DNA of 64,000 nt, from assembly GCF_037044555.1 (NCBI RefSeq), contig NZ_CP146276.1, positions 1-64,000 of the forward strand, in the 5' to 3' direction. Below the pieces are notes generated by a model. The model ran no database searches, had not been told where the DNA came from, and was given only the letters and a program-made list of their open reading frames with translations. Positions 1 to 9,279 of the stretch are shown here, in pieces; the first letter of the stretch is position 1; each line of letters begins with the position of its first letter. The translations under genes were made by a program, and so were the position numbers. The stretch is from Pelagibacterium nitratireducens. Lineage in GTDB: Bacteria > Pseudomonadota > Alphaproteobacteria > Rhizobiales > Devosiaceae.

Positions 1-2
1 CC

Positions 3-1274
3 AGTGCCGACAACACCATCGCGCGGGTGATCGCGCTGGTCGAGGAGGCCCAGGAATCGAAGGCCCCCACTGAGAGATACATCGACCGGTTCTCCAAATA
101 CTATACCCCCGGCGTGATGGTGTTCGCGCTCCTCGTCGCCATCCTGCCGCCGCTGGTCGCCGGCGAGGACTGGGGTACATGGGTCTATCGTGGACTGGCA
201 GTGCTGCTCATCGGCTGTCCGTGCGCTCTCGTCATTTCGACGCCCGCCGCGATCGCTGCCGGGCTCTCGGCCGGGGCGCGTCGCGGCCTGCTGATGAAGG
301 GCGGCGCCGTCCTCGAGAGCCTGAGAAAGATCGACTTGGTCGCCTTCGACAAGACCGGCACCCTGACCGAGGGCAAGCCGCAGGTGACCGACATCGTCGG
401 CATCGGCCGCGACGAGCGGGAAGCGTTGCGGCTCGCCGCCGCGCTGGAGGCGGGATCGAGCCATCCGCTGGCCTTGGCCATCCTCGCGCGGGCCGATGCG
501 GACGTTGTCCCCATCCGGGCCGCCGAAAATGCCGGCGCGGTCGGCGGCAAGGGGGTGGTCGGCTCGCTCGATGGCGTCGAGCTGTTCCTGGGATCGCCTC
601 GCGCGGCACGGGAGCGCACCGAACTGGGTGCCGAGCTCGACGACAAGATCGCGGTGCTCAATGACTCCGGCAAGACGGTTTCGGTTCTCCTCGCTGGCGG
701 GGAGATCGCCGGGTTGATCGCCATGCGCGACGAGCCGCGCGAAGATGCCATTGCCGGTATCGGGCGGCTCAAGGAACTCGGGGCCGACGCCCTCATGCTC
801 ACCGGCGACAACACCCGCACCGCGCGGGCCATCGCCGCCTCGCTCGGCATGGAGGCGCGGGCGGAGCTTCTGCCCCAGGACAAGCAACGGATCGTCGGCG
901 AGCTACGCACAGCCGGCCGGGTCGTGGCCAAGGTGGGCGACGGCATCAACGATGCGCCTGCGCTGGCCGCCGCCGATATCGGCATCGCCATGGGCGGGGG
1001 CACCGATGTTGCGCTGGAGACTGCGGACGCCGCAATCCTACATGGGCGCGTTACCGACGTGGCCGACATGATCGGGCTGTCGCGCGCGACCATGAGCAAC
1101 ATCTTCCAGAACATCACGATCGCGTTGGGACTCAAGGCGGTGTTTCTGGTGACGACAGTGCTCGGCATCACCGGTCTTTGGCCGGCGATTCTGGCCGACA
1201 CGGGAGCCACTGTGCTTGTCACCGCAAATGCCATGCGCCTGCTCGTGTGGCGGGGAATCGGGCGCGAGGCTTGA
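3..1274 (+). CDS. Heavy-metal P1B-type ATPase, C-terminal part (5' end outside window)
   Basis: The reading frame is open from base 3, so the gene begins before the window. It exports Zn/Cd/Pb-type divalent ions across the inner membrane by ATP hydrolysis. Visible are the membrane metal site CPC (bases 216-224), the phosphorylation motif DKTGTLTEG (about 348-374), the SSHPL nucleotide-binding motif and the hinge GDGINDAP. The 5' sequence SADNTIAR matches the equivalent stretch of the complete ATPase at 46.3-48.6 kb, which also shows that the apparent GTG at 27 is internal. The CPC context and the AMGGGTDVALETAD stretch fit the ZntA/CadA/PbrA group rather than CopA. The stop overlaps the start of the next gene by one base, implying coupling. 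Confidence 0.95.
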   Translation, partial: SADNTIARVIALVEEAQESKAPTERYIDRFSKYYTPGVMVFALLVAILPPLVAGEDWGTWVYRGLAVLLIGCPCALVISTPAAIAAGLSAGARRGLLMKGGAVLESLRKIDLVAFDKTGTLTEGKPQVTDIVGIGRDEREALRLAAALEAGSSHPLALAILARADADVVPIRAAENAGAVGGKGVVGSLDGVELFLGSPRAARERTELGAELDDKIAVLNDSGKTVSVLLAGGEIAGLIAMRDEPREDAIAGIGRLKELGADALMLTGDNTRTARAIAASLGMEARAELLPQDKQRIVGELRTAGRVVAKVGDGINDAPALAAADIGIAMGGGTDVALETADAAILHGRVTDVADMIGLSRATMSNIFQNITIALGLKAVFLVTTVLGITGLWPAILADTGATVLVTANAMRLLVWRGIGREA

Positions 1275-1750
1275 TGAAGCTGCCCGTCGCACTCTACCTC
1301 GCGCCTGGCCTCATCGGGCTCGATCTTGCAACGAAAATCTGGGCACTAGGGGCGCTGGACGCCTCGAACCCGGCGATCGCCCTGGCGCCTGGTCTCTCAT
1401 TGAGGCTCGCCTTCAATTCGGGTGTGTCGTTCGGCTTTTTCTCCGGTTCGCCGGTGCTTGTGTTGATCGTGACGACTGTGCTTGTCCTGGCTTTGACGAT
1501 CTGGTTTGTCCGCACGTCCTCTGCGCGCGACGCGCTCGCCTTGGGCTGCATCATCGCCGGTGCGGTTTCCAATCTGGCGGATCGGGGCGTCCATGGCGCC
1601 GTGACGGATTTCCTGGCGTGGGGGCCGCGCGACTCTCCATTTTTCGTCAACAATCTCGCCGATATCTGGATCACGGCGGGCGTCTTGATATTGTTTGCAG
1701 GTCCAATGCTTCACTCCATAGGATCAATGAGGTCGAAGTCTGCAAAATGA
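1274..1750 (+). CDS. lspA: Lipoprotein signal peptidase II (LspA/PbrC-like)
   Basis: A 158-residue inner-membrane aspartic protease that cleaves signal peptides of lipoproteins. The family blocks are visible: LDLATKIW near the N terminus, FNSGVSFGF, and the catalytic-Asp regions GAVSNLADRG and DFLAWG..FVNNLADIW. There are four likely membrane segments. The ATG shares its A with the TGA of the upstream ATPase, so the two are translationally coupled. LspA homologues attached to P-type ATPases are known from lead resistance loci (PbrC); that this copy serves the ATPase locus rather than being the housekeeping enzyme is inferred from position. Two further lspA sequences (40.3 kb intact, 60.1 kb decayed) occur in the window. 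Confidence 0.93.
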   Translation: MKLPVALYLAPGLIGLDLATKIWALGALDASNPAIALAPGLSLRLAFNSGVSFGFFSGSPVLVLIVTTVLVLALTIWFVRTSSARDALALGCIIAGAVSNLADRGVHGAVTDFLAWGPRDSPFFVNNLADIWITAGVLILFAGPMLHSIGSMRSKSAK

Positions 1751-2170
1751 CTTCGCAACTCCTTGCCGCAATCGTCGACATAGTAGACATTGATCATATG
1801 GTTCCGCTGGAGCAGTTCGATGATGGCAGGTTCCTTGCGACGGGACCAGAACTTGAACTCCTTGTCCTTGCTACGCGAGCGGTTGTTGTGGCGACAGTCG
1901 GGCATCTAGATGCCGGTGGTGGCGACCCTTACAAAGCAGAGCGGATCGAGGTCTCGTTCAGCTCACGCCCAAAACATATCGGAATCCAAGAAGCATTGCG
2001 CAAGGACCTGTTTTTGTCGCCAGCGACGGCGCTTTCGCCACGACATTGCAACCGAGCGAAGTTCCCATGTTTTTCTCTCTGGTTGCCGCGACCGAGACCT
2101 GCTAGCCAAGGGCGTGGAAAGGCGTGGTTGATCGGCATGCACGGAATTTACGTCCCACTTTACAGGCAGT
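1751..2170. other. Intergenic stretch, no convincing gene
   Basis: No frame here has the look of a gene. A 64-residue minus-strand frame (1711-1905) overlaps the end of lspA and resembles nothing known. Around 2030-2130 the plus strand reads DIATERSSH..VFLSGCRDRDLL, which loosely follows the middle of the CzcO-like oxidoreductase at 51.6 kb, so the decayed copy annotated next may extend back to here. Confidence 0.5.
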
Positions 2171-2400
2171 ATGTCGTCTGACGTGGGAGCCGTAATTTGG
2201 TGCACAGGCTACAGAGACGAATTCGGCTGGCTGGCGATCGAGGCGGCAAAGGATGCTGCAGGAAATGTTATACACGACGAGCGCCTTAGCCCTATGGCCG
2301 GGCTGTATTATGTCGGAAGGCCGTGGCAGCGCAATCGGGCATCCGGACTGGTGCTGGGCGTCAATGATGATGCCGGCTTACCGTTGAGGCGGCCATGGGA
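2171..2400 (+). pseudogene. Remnant of CzcO-like FAD monooxygenase (C-terminal fragment)
   Basis: The frame reads VIWCTGYRDEFGWL followed later by GLYYVGRPWQRNRASGLVLG. This aligns with the C-terminal part of the intact flavoprotein at 51569-52723 (VIWAVGYRNDYSWI, GLFVIGRPWQFGRRSSLIAG). The FAD-binding and NADPH-binding Rossmann regions are missing, so it is a fragment and not a functional enzyme. It is not a recent copy, since identity to the intact gene is only partial. It sits next to a Zn/Cd-type ATPase exactly as the intact relative does. Confidence 0.72.
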
Positions 2401-2433
2401 TTGTGAGGACGCTAACCTGCAAGTGAAGATGCG

Positions 2434-3093
2434 ATGGAACAGGATAAGCCAGAAGAAAACAAGACGCGGAAATCATCTCGAGCCCTGGTCCTTGGGACAG
2501 GACTTTTTGCGGCGATGGCGGGCATAGCTGCGGCAGTCTGGATCAGCAATGGCCCGTCAGGGTCTAGTTGCCCCGTAAGGGCAGAAGCAGCTCAGTCCAT
2601 CGATGATGTAGCGCAGGGCGAACTGGCCGCGCTGATGGCCTCCACCCAATGGCGCGACTATTCCGACATCGCCTTTCAGGACGCCGACGGCAATCCTATC
2701 ACCCTCGCGACCTTCGCTGGCAAAAAGCTGCTGATCAATTTCTGGGCGACATGGTGCGCACCATGCCGGGAGGAAATGCCGTATCTCGACGCCCTCGAAG
2801 AGTCCTATGGCGGCGATGATTTCGAAGTTGTCGCCATCAGCCTCGACATGGGGAGCGACGGCCCGACGGCCGCAGGGCTCTTTCTCGAAGAAATTGGTAC
2901 GAGCTATCTGAAGCTCTTTGCCGATCCCAGTTACAAGCTTTTTGAGCGCCTGCGTAATGAGGGGGTTACCCTGGGGCTTCCAGCCACCGTGCTAGTCGAT
3001 GAGAAAGGCTGCGAACTGGCAGTAATCCAAGGTCCTGCCAATTGGGATAGCTCGGATGGGCACAGGGTCATCGAAACGCTTCTGGAGATATAG
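2434..3093 (+). CDS. TlpA-like membrane-anchored thioredoxin
   Basis: A 219-residue periplasmic thiol-disulfide oxidoreductase. A charged N terminus is followed by one membrane anchor (about residues 18-40), then a thioredoxin fold with active site WATWCAPC near residue 105 and the cis-proline loop GLPATVLVDEKG near residue 185. The family acts in cytochrome c maturation, in keeping copper-binding cysteines reduced, or in general disulfide reduction. It lacks the ccm genes that would mark it as CcmG. The start at 2434 puts MEQDKPEENK ahead of the anchor. It lies alone between the oxidoreductase fragment and an empty stretch. Confidence 0.88.
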   Translation: MEQDKPEENKTRKSSRALVLGTGLFAAMAGIAAAVWISNGPSGSSCPVRAEAAQSIDDVAQGELAALMASTQWRDYSDIAFQDADGNPITLATFAGKKLLINFWATWCAPCREEMPYLDALEESYGGDDFEVVAISLDMGSDGPTAAGLFLEEIGTSYLKLFADPSYKLFERLRNEGVTLGLPATVLVDEKGCELAVIQGPANWDSSDGHRVIETLLEI

Positions 3094-3632
3094 CGAATCC
3101 AATGTCGTTTCGCTGCACTTGAATTCAGGTCCCTGCTGCGCAATTCTTTGTGCTTCTTAGGCCTCGACAGGTTCATCGAACTCTACCACCATTGATTTCG
3201 ACAGCGGTCAGTATCGCGCTTGTCCAGATGGCCGCTTCTTGTCCAACTTCGAAATGACGTGAGGACGATAGCGGCGTAGTGCGCCACCTTCCGCAATTGC
3301 GATTATCTCTATCTCATCGCGGTCAGCTTCGTTGTCGCCATAACAATCTAACAATCGAGAACCTACCTGTGGCGTCGCAGTCGGCGACTTGAGCGGTCGA
3401 AGCTGTTGCGTCGAGCCAGAAGACGGCGGGTAGCCTGCCGCTCGTCATCGGCACCGGTCTGTAGAACGCACTGATGGTTTAGCCGTTTCGGGGGCTCCGC
3501 TGGGAGGCTACTCGCCGTGGCGCTATGCGGCCCGAGAGCTGGCGCCGGGCCATGATCGCCCCTCTTTTGAGGCCTCGCCCAACATCGGAGAGCAATGACT
3601 ATCGGAATTTCTTGCGCCACCCAACTATTTGG
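3094..3632. other. 540-bp stretch without a recognisable gene
   Basis: Several short frames exist on both strands (for example 85 residues, 3363-3620 minus) but they are Arg/Pro-rich in the manner of shadow frames in GC-rich DNA and have no motif. No tRNA-like or terminator structure was seen. It may be the scar of a decayed gene. Confidence 0.5.
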
Positions 3633-4433
3633 TCACGGCGCGGGGAAAAACTCCTCTGTCATGCCGAGAATTCGGTACAGCAGTAGGCCGATCCACTCGT
3701 GCGCCGCCAAGTCAGCGAGCGCGAGTCCGTCCGAGAGGGATAAGGGGGTGTCTCCCGAAGTCAAATTTCCCGTTCTGTAGTCTACCGGATAGGGAATTAT
3801 CTCGGCTCCCACGGCACGAAAACACGCGACGGCACGGGGCATATGGCTTGCCGAGGTGACCAGGAGCCATCTACTCTCCGCATCCATTTTTTGCTGACTT
3901 GCAGACCATTGGGCATTTTCACACGTGTTGCGCGAGTGCTCTTCCAATTCAATCCGATCCGGGGCCATTCCCATGCCAATAAGGAGATCGGCCGCGATGT
4001 CTGACTCTGTCAATTCCCCGCCTTCGGCTCCGTGTCCCGCTCCTCCTGAAAGTAATACTTTCGCATCAGGGAATCGTTCCGCTAAAACCCGGACTGTTGT
4101 AATCCGCTCTGCGGCGGTGTTTAGAATCGGTTGTGTGCGTGCGATCGTGGTATGAGCGTCGACTGCACCGCCGAGCATCACGATTCCCTCGATGTCTTCA
4201 ACGTCGACGGGCATCGGAAACCGTTCCTCAAGCAAAGCCAGAGCTACTGGGGCCACGGGCAACCAACCTAGCGTTGCGAGCCCGAGCATTGACACGGTCA
4301 CTAAAGAGATAGCCAATCGCATCTTTCGTAGCGCGAGGGCAAAAAGGCCAAGCAAGCCGAGAATGAGAAGAAGGTTCGATGGCAATGTGAAGAAATCGAA
4401 AATCTGGGACAGGAAAAAGAACATGGATGGCAT
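3633..4433 (-). CDS. YdcF/ElyC-like DUF218 membrane protein
   Basis: About 266 residues: two N-terminal hydrophobic segments, then the DUF218 domain. Its hallmarks are visible: GIVMLGGAVD, the glycine loop LLSGGAGHG, the E..SRNTCENA acidic/Asn motif, and LVTSASHMPRA near the C terminus. The family (SanA, ElyC, YdcF) is linked to cell-envelope integrity and to nucleotide or lipid-carrier binding, but its reaction is unsettled. The frame is open 40 codons further upstream; I prefer the ATG at 4433 because it follows GGAAAG closely and begins just before the hydrophobic segment. It is divergent from the cytochrome oxidase genes. Confidence 0.87.
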   Translation of the reverse strand: MPSMFFFLSQIFDFFTLPSNLLLILGLLGLFALALRKMRLAISLVTVSMLGLATLGWLPVAPVALALLEERFPMPVDVEDIEGIVMLGGAVDAHTTIARTQPILNTAAERITTVRVLAERFPDAKVLLSGGAGHGAEGGELTESDIAADLLIGMGMAPDRIELEEHSRNTCENAQWSASQQKMDAESRWLLVTSASHMPRAVACFRAVGAEIIPYPVDYRTGNLTSGDTPLSLSDGLALADLAAHEWIGLLLYRILGMTEEFFPAP

Positions 4434-4645
4434 CGCTTTCCGACCGAAAATCAGGATATTGATAAGGGGGGAAGAGGTGGAGATGAGACTAAAATCCATC
4501 TCGAAGGAGAACGAATAATGAGAGCTCGCAAAGTTGTAAACGTTGACAACCATCGTTGCAGTTCAGGTTGTGGGGACAAATGAACTTTCTACGGGTGTGG
4601 ATATAGACCCATTTCGGCACTGCATAGATTGAAAGGGGCCGTTAG

Positions 4646-5392
4646 GTGTTTTCGGAGGAGCCTTATTGTGGTCCGCCACCAATACTGGAGGGCCTCTGGT
4701 CGCGTTGGACATTCGATCCGCTGGCGGCGCTGATAATGATCGGGATCGTCGCCCTGTGGCTCTTGGCCGGGCGGCGCGACAGCACCGGCCGCCGGGCCTT
4801 GCTATGCGTCTTGTGTCTGTTTATCGTTGCGTTCTTCTCACCACTTTGCGCTTTGACGGTTGCGTTGTTTTCAGCGCGGGTGTTCCATCACGTCGTGCTG
4901 ATCTCCATCGCCGCACCGCTTATCGCTATAGCACTGCCTTGGCGAACGGGACCTGTGTTCTCGTTGGCGGCCGCAACAATGCTCCACGTCCTGATCGTGT
5001 GGATCTGGCATGCGCCATTGGCTTATGATTGGGCAGTGGTGGGTGCTCTGCCATATTGGTTGATGCAGCTCTCGCTGTTGAGCACGGGATGGCTATTCTG
5101 GCGCGAGCTATTTTTGTCGCATGGCCGGAGCGGAGCATCTCTTATCGCGCTGATCGCTTTCGTTGCGCAGATGGGCTTGCTTGGCGCACTCCTGGTCTTC
5201 GCTCCCTTTGCCATCTATCCAATTCACTTCGAGACGACAACGGCGTTTGGGATTTCCGCCCTCGCCGATCAGCAACTTGCCGGGCTCGTGATGTGGGTGC
5301 CGGCGATGCTTCCATATATCGCCGCAGCGCTGATCCTGCTAATGCGCTTGTTGAAAGATCAGCCGGAGGCTGAGGCGGGTTGGTCTCGCTAG
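4646..5392 (+). CDS. Caa3-type CtaG cytochrome oxidase assembly protein
   Basis: A 248-residue polytopic membrane protein of the caa3_CtaG family (copper-site assembly factor of heme-copper oxidases). It has six to seven hydrophobic segments, the HHVVLISIAAPL block, a conserved WIWHAP stretch and the late DQQLAGLVMWVPAM block typical of the family. It begins with GTG at 4646 behind an AAAGGGG ribosome site. It heads the oxidase gene run at 4.6-9.1 kb, so it probably inserts copper into the oxidase encoded next to it. A second, shorter member lies at 55.6 kb. Confidence 0.87.
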   Translation: MFSEEPYCGPPPILEGLWSRWTFDPLAALIMIGIVALWLLAGRRDSTGRRALLCVLCLFIVAFFSPLCALTVALFSARVFHHVVLISIAAPLIAIALPWRTGPVFSLAAATMLHVLIVWIWHAPLAYDWAVVGALPYWLMQLSLLSTGWLFWRELFLSHGRSGASLIALIAFVAQMGLLGALLVFAPFAIYPIHFETTTAFGISALADQQLAGLVMWVPAMLPYIAAALILLMRLLKDQPEAEAGWSR

Positions 5393-5486
5393 TGGCTCGG
5401 TTGAGATTTCCATATCGTCGACAAATGGGCCGCCCGTCCAGCGTGTTCTCTCTTGCTCGCAGCTCTGCGCGGGACGAGGGCGATGC

Positions 5487-6209
5487 ATGACAAGATGGGT
5501 TCCGCAGATGGCTAGCATTAAAACGATGGCATCCCTTCTTCTTCGCGTCCTTGTCATACTCTCCATCTTAGTCCTAGCGGGTTGCAATGGGCCGCTTTCG
5601 ACGTTGGATCCCTCAGGTCCCAGGGCCGCTAGGGTAGCGATGCTATGGTGGGCGATGTTTTGGTCCTCGGTAGCATTGTTCGGCTTGATGATGGCGCTAC
5701 TCGCGCTCGTCTGGGTGCGACCCGGCTTCGGTAGCAAGCTGGCGCCGTCCAAATGGATCATTTACGGAGGGCTGGTCATGCCAGGCATCCTGCTCCCTGT
5801 CCTCGTGGGCTATGCGCTCTACACCGGAAATCGGCTCTTGCCTCATGCGCTTGAAACTGCACCCGCACGCATTAACGCGCAGGGGGTCATGTGGCAGTGG
5901 CAATTCAGTTATCCCGAAGTGGGAGATTTGGGCTCAACGGGTGTGCTGCACATCCCGGCCGGAAAGCCCGTCGACATCGTTGTGACCAGTGGCGACGTCA
6001 TTCATTCATTTTGGGTGCCCCGACTTACCGGCAAGATCGATGCGATCCCGGGTCGCGAAAACATCATTAGAATTCAGGCTGATCGTCCCGGTTCCTATCA
6101 GGGCGTCTGCGCGGAGTTCTGCGGCAGGGGACATACAGAGATGCGTTTCCAGGTTCGAGCCCACGCACCGGAAGAATACGAAAGCGCTGTCCTGGAGGCT
6201 GCGGAATGA
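5487..6209 (+). CDS. ctaC: Cytochrome c oxidase subunit II (lipoprotein form)
   Basis: A 240-residue CuA-bearing subunit of an aa3/caa3-type oxidase. A signal peptide ends in the lipobox LAGC (Cys33), followed by two membrane helices (about 52-75 and 90-112) and a cupredoxin domain. CuA ligands are visible: HSFWVPRL, then the C-x3-C loop GVCAEFCGRGH and the downstream Met of EMRFQV. The MWQWQFSYP aromatic block that passes electrons from cytochrome c is present. There is no fused cytochrome c domain. Start at 5487 is favoured by a GACGAGGG site 7 bases upstream. The stop overlaps the next start (ATGA). Confidence 0.95.
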   Translation: MTRWVPQMASIKTMASLLLRVLVILSILVLAGCNGPLSTLDPSGPRAARVAMLWWAMFWSSVALFGLMMALLALVWVRPGFGSKLAPSKWIIYGGLVMPGILLPVLVGYALYTGNRLLPHALETAPARINAQGVMWQWQFSYPEVGDLGSTGVLHIPAGKPVDIVVTSGDVIHSFWVPRLTGKIDAIPGRENIIRIQADRPGSYQGVCAEFCGRGHTEMRFQVRAHAPEEYESAVLEAAE

Positions 6210-8731
6210 AGGAAGATATGCCGAAAATTCCGCCGTCACCCATCCGCCTACACAAGCAACTCGAACGCGTTTGGGGTACCGGTTCGGGATGGCAGCGCCT
6301 GTCAGCGGTCAACCACACCATTCTGGGCAAACGTTTCATGCTAACGGCGTTTGTTTTCTTCGCCATAGGCGGAATTCTGGCCATGCTGATCCGGGCGCAA
6401 CTGGCCACCCCCAACTCGGCCTTCGTGGGGCCGGATATCTACAATCAACTCTTTTCAATGCATGGCACGGTGATGATGTTTCTCTTCGCCATTCCCATGC
6501 TGGAAGGATTGGCTATTTATCTGCTGCCGAAGATGCTGGGCGCGCGGGACATGGCGTTCCCGCGCCTCACCGCCTATGGCTATTGGTGTTATCTATTCGG
6601 TGGAACGATCATCGTTGCCTCCATGCTCTTCGGTGTGGGGCCAGATAGCGGCTGGTTCATGTATACTCCGCTTTCGTCCCAGCCCTATACTCCCGGCATC
6701 AATGCTGACATCTGGTTGCTAGGGGTGACCTTCGTCGAGATTTCGGCAGTCTCCGCCGCTATTGAGATCACAGTTTCAATCCTGAAGCTGCGTGCGCCGG
6801 GCATGTCGCTTAATCGCATGCCGTTGTTTGCATGGTACATGCTGGTGACGGCGCTGATGATGGTCTTCGGCTTCCCGCCACTGATCCTTGGTTCGATCCT
6901 TCTTGAACTCGAACGTGCCTTCGGCCTGCCGTTCTTCGACCCGACGCGGGGCGGCGATCCGCTGCTCTGGCAGCACCTCTTTTGGCTGTTTGGGCATCCG
7001 GAGGTCTATATAATCTTCTTGCCCGCCGCCGGCGCGATCTCGACGATGGTACCGGTTTTCGCGCAGCGCAAAATCGTTGGGTATCATCCTATTGTCGCGG
7101 CGATCGTCGCACTGGGATTTTTATCCTTCGGCCTGTGGGTCCACCACATGTTCACAGTGGGCATTCCGCATCTGGCTCTAGCTTTCTTTTCGGCCGCCAG
7201 CGCCTTGGTCGCCGTCCCGACGGCAGTGCAGATATTTGCATGGCTCGCGACCTTAGCTCATGGCCGACCACGCTTCGACATTCCCATGCTTTACATCACC
7301 GGCTTCTTCGTCGTCTTCGTGATCGGCGGGCTGACTGGGGTGATGCTGGCCATGGTACCGTTTAATCAGCAGGCCCACGACAGCTATTTCGTCGTAGCCC
7401 ACCTGCACTATGTTCTAGTTGGCGGCTTCGTTTTCCCGATGTTGGCTGCCGCATATTATTGGCTGCCGCACATCACCGGGCGCGAATCGGTACACCGGAT
7501 ATCGATCCCGGCCTTCTGGCTGATCTTTATCGGATTCAATCTCACCTTCTTCATGATGCATCTCACCGGTCTCATGGGCATGCCCCGACGCATTTATACC
7601 TATCCCTCGAACTTCGGCTGGGACTGGCTCAATCTTCTTTCAAGCGTCGGAGGCTTCATCCTTGCCATAGGTTTCGCGCTCTTTGCAGTTGACCTTGTAC
7701 TCCAGTTCCGATTCGGCAAGCGTTACCGCCGCAATCCCTGGAACGCCTCGACTCTAGATTGGGCCATGCCGACCCGACCGACCTCCTATACCTTTGCCTC
7801 GCTTCCAAAGATTGAAGAGCGTGGCGATGGACTTGATCCTGATCGACTCGGCCCAGCACTAGCGGCGGGTAACGGCTATCTCGGTTTTGTCCGCAACGGT
7901 CGAATGGAGACCATCGGGGTCGACATGACCACAGGAAGGCTTGAACATGTTGCAATCCTGCCGGGACCAACCTATCTGCCGCTAATCTCTGCGGTGCTGA
8001 CCGGGGCGCTCGTGCTATGCCTGCTATTCAAACTCTACATTGGCGCGGCAATTCTAGCCGTGGCAACCCTCGCTAGCTTCTTCTTGTGGTCGCGCCCTAC
8101 GGGTGTAAAGTCCGATGCTGGCCTCGTGCCCGTAGGACGAGGTGAAAAAGCGCTCCTCGATGTGGAGGTCAATGGCTCCTCCTCGTGGTGGGCGATGGTG
8201 TTTGGCCTCGCCGCCGACGGAACACTATTCGCTTCGCTCCTATTCGGCACCCTTTATCTCTGGCTCATCGCTCCCGGTTGGCCACCCTCAGAAATCGCGG
8301 AACCCACAATTTGGACATGGCTGGCGCCCGCCGCCGTGGCCGTTTCGAGTACAGCATGGCGTTTTTGCAAGAGGATAAATGCCAAAGGGGGAAATTTCAC
8401 ACCAATGCTGGTGTTGACGATCGTCGTCGACATCGTGGCAATTGTTTTTATTTCACTGGCAATTGTGGCTCTGCCAGATCCTCGCAACCACGCTCACCTC
8501 GCGACGGCGGCGGCACTTCTGGGTTTTGGGTGGATTCATGCGACTCTGGGTTTGCTTTTCGGGCTCAACGCTCTGATGAAGACAGTGGATGGCTATGTGT
8601 CAAAACGCCGAAACCTGCCGTTGCGGCTGGCGTCGCTCTGGCACGATTACACTGCGGCAACGGCAATCGTCATTGGAGCAATGCTCGCGCTGATGCCGAT
8701 GCTGATCGGAATGTTAGAGGGGGTACGGTGA
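6206..8731 (+). CDS. ctaD: Cytochrome c oxidase subunit I-III fusion
   Basis: An 841-residue catalytic subunit that reduces oxygen to water and pumps protons. The first ~540 residues are subunit I: the CuB-His/Tyr motif GHPEVYIIFLP, the HHMFTVGIP histidine pair, and the heme-ligand stretch HLHYVLVGG. The last ~300 residues carry a linker and about seven further hydrophobic segments, including WWAMVFGLAADGTLFASLLFG, resembling subunit III. No separate subunit III gene is nearby, which supports the fusion. I-III fusions are known in alphaproteobacteria. The ATG overlaps the subunit II stop, and the stop overlaps the next start. Confidence 0.94.
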   Translation: MKEDMPKIPPSPIRLHKQLERVWGTGSGWQRLSAVNHTILGKRFMLTAFVFFAIGGILAMLIRAQLATPNSAFVGPDIYNQLFSMHGTVMMFLFAIPMLEGLAIYLLPKMLGARDMAFPRLTAYGYWCYLFGGTIIVASMLFGVGPDSGWFMYTPLSSQPYTPGINADIWLLGVTFVEISAVSAAIEITVSILKLRAPGMSLNRMPLFAWYMLVTALMMVFGFPPLILGSILLELERAFGLPFFDPTRGGDPLLWQHLFWLFGHPEVYIIFLPAAGAISTMVPVFAQRKIVGYHPIVAAIVALGFLSFGLWVHHMFTVGIPHLALAFFSAASALVAVPTAVQIFAWLATLAHGRPRFDIPMLYITGFFVVFVIGGLTGVMLAMVPFNQQAHDSYFVVAHLHYVLVGGFVFPMLAAAYYWLPHITGRESVHRISIPAFWLIFIGFNLTFFMMHLTGLMGMPRRIYTYPSNFGWDWLNLLSSVGGFILAIGFALFAVDLVLQFRFGKRYRRNPWNASTLDWAMPTRPTSYTFASLPKIEERGDGLDPDRLGPALAAGNGYLGFVRNGRMETIGVDMTTGRLEHVAILPGPTYLPLISAVLTGALVLCLLFKLYIGAAILAVATLASFFLWSRPTGVKSDAGLVPVGRGEKALLDVEVNGSSSWWAMVFGLAADGTLFASLLFGTLYLWLIAPGWPPSEIAEPTIWTWLAPAAVAVSSTAWRFCKRINAKGGNFTPMLVLTIVVDIVAIVFISLAIVALPDPRNHAHLATAAALLGFGWIHATLGLLFGLNALMKTVDGYVSKRRNLPLRLASLWHDYTAATAIVIGAMLALMPMLIGMLEGVR

Positions 8732-9075
8732 TAGAACAACGGCACGTTCCACCAAACCGAATCTTGTTGATTCCGCTGGGCTTTACCATCTGGAGCATAG
8801 CGTTTGTCGCACTCTATGCGACTAATGCAATCGGCTGCGTCTTTGGGTGGCCGGAAGTGATACAACGAGGCGTGTTGATCGCCATGACGTTGGGTTTTTT
8901 GGCCATCGGGGCGATGTCGTGGCTGCTGGTCTACAAGCATTGGCGAAGACGGGCAAAACGCGAAAGTGAACCTGCCCCGACCCTGTCCATATTGGGCGTA
9001 TACGGCCTGGGATCGGCGGTTGTGTCCATGATCGGCGTCTTCATACCGGGTTTGGCGACGACCATGTGCATCTAG
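8728..9075 (+). CDS. Small membrane protein of the oxidase cluster
   Basis: 115 residues with three hydrophobic segments (about 13-32, 47-68 and 88-110) and no recognised domain. It starts with GTG at 8728, overlapping the oxidase stop by four bases, so it is very likely translated with it. Proteins of this size and topology are often found beside I-III fusion oxidases. A structural or assembly role is inferred from position only. Confidence 0.7.
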   Translation: MIEQRHVPPNRILLIPLGFTIWSIAFVALYATNAIGCVFGWPEVIQRGVLIAMTLGFLAIGAMSWLLVYKHWRRRAKRESEPAPTLSILGVYGLGSAVVSMIGVFIPGLATTMCI

Positions 9076-9279
9076 TCTAGTGACTGCGAAGGCTCGAACT
9101 TTCGTTTACTGATTTGCCTTCCGCTCGCTCCATCGAGAAACAGGCAAGTTCACAGCATCCTTAGTTAAGGCGGCCGGGGCACGATCGAGGAATGCAGGAT
9201 TGTAGAAGCGCTTTCGCCAAATGCGATGCCACGTCAGCCGCGCTCCAGAGACGGAAATTCAGAGTTTGCAGGCAGGACG

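Noticed and set aside
185..1234. Long minus-strand frame inside the P-type ATPase
   Set aside because: It is opposite a clear ATPase with intact motifs and is Arg/Ser/Pro-rich, typical of a shadow in GC-rich DNA.
1216..2181. 321-residue plus-strand frame across lspA and the following gap
   Set aside because: It overlaps lspA in another frame and has no motif; lspA has the catalytic blocks.
5989..6648. 219-residue frame overlapping oxidase subunits II and I
   Set aside because: A shadow of ctaC/ctaD, no domain.
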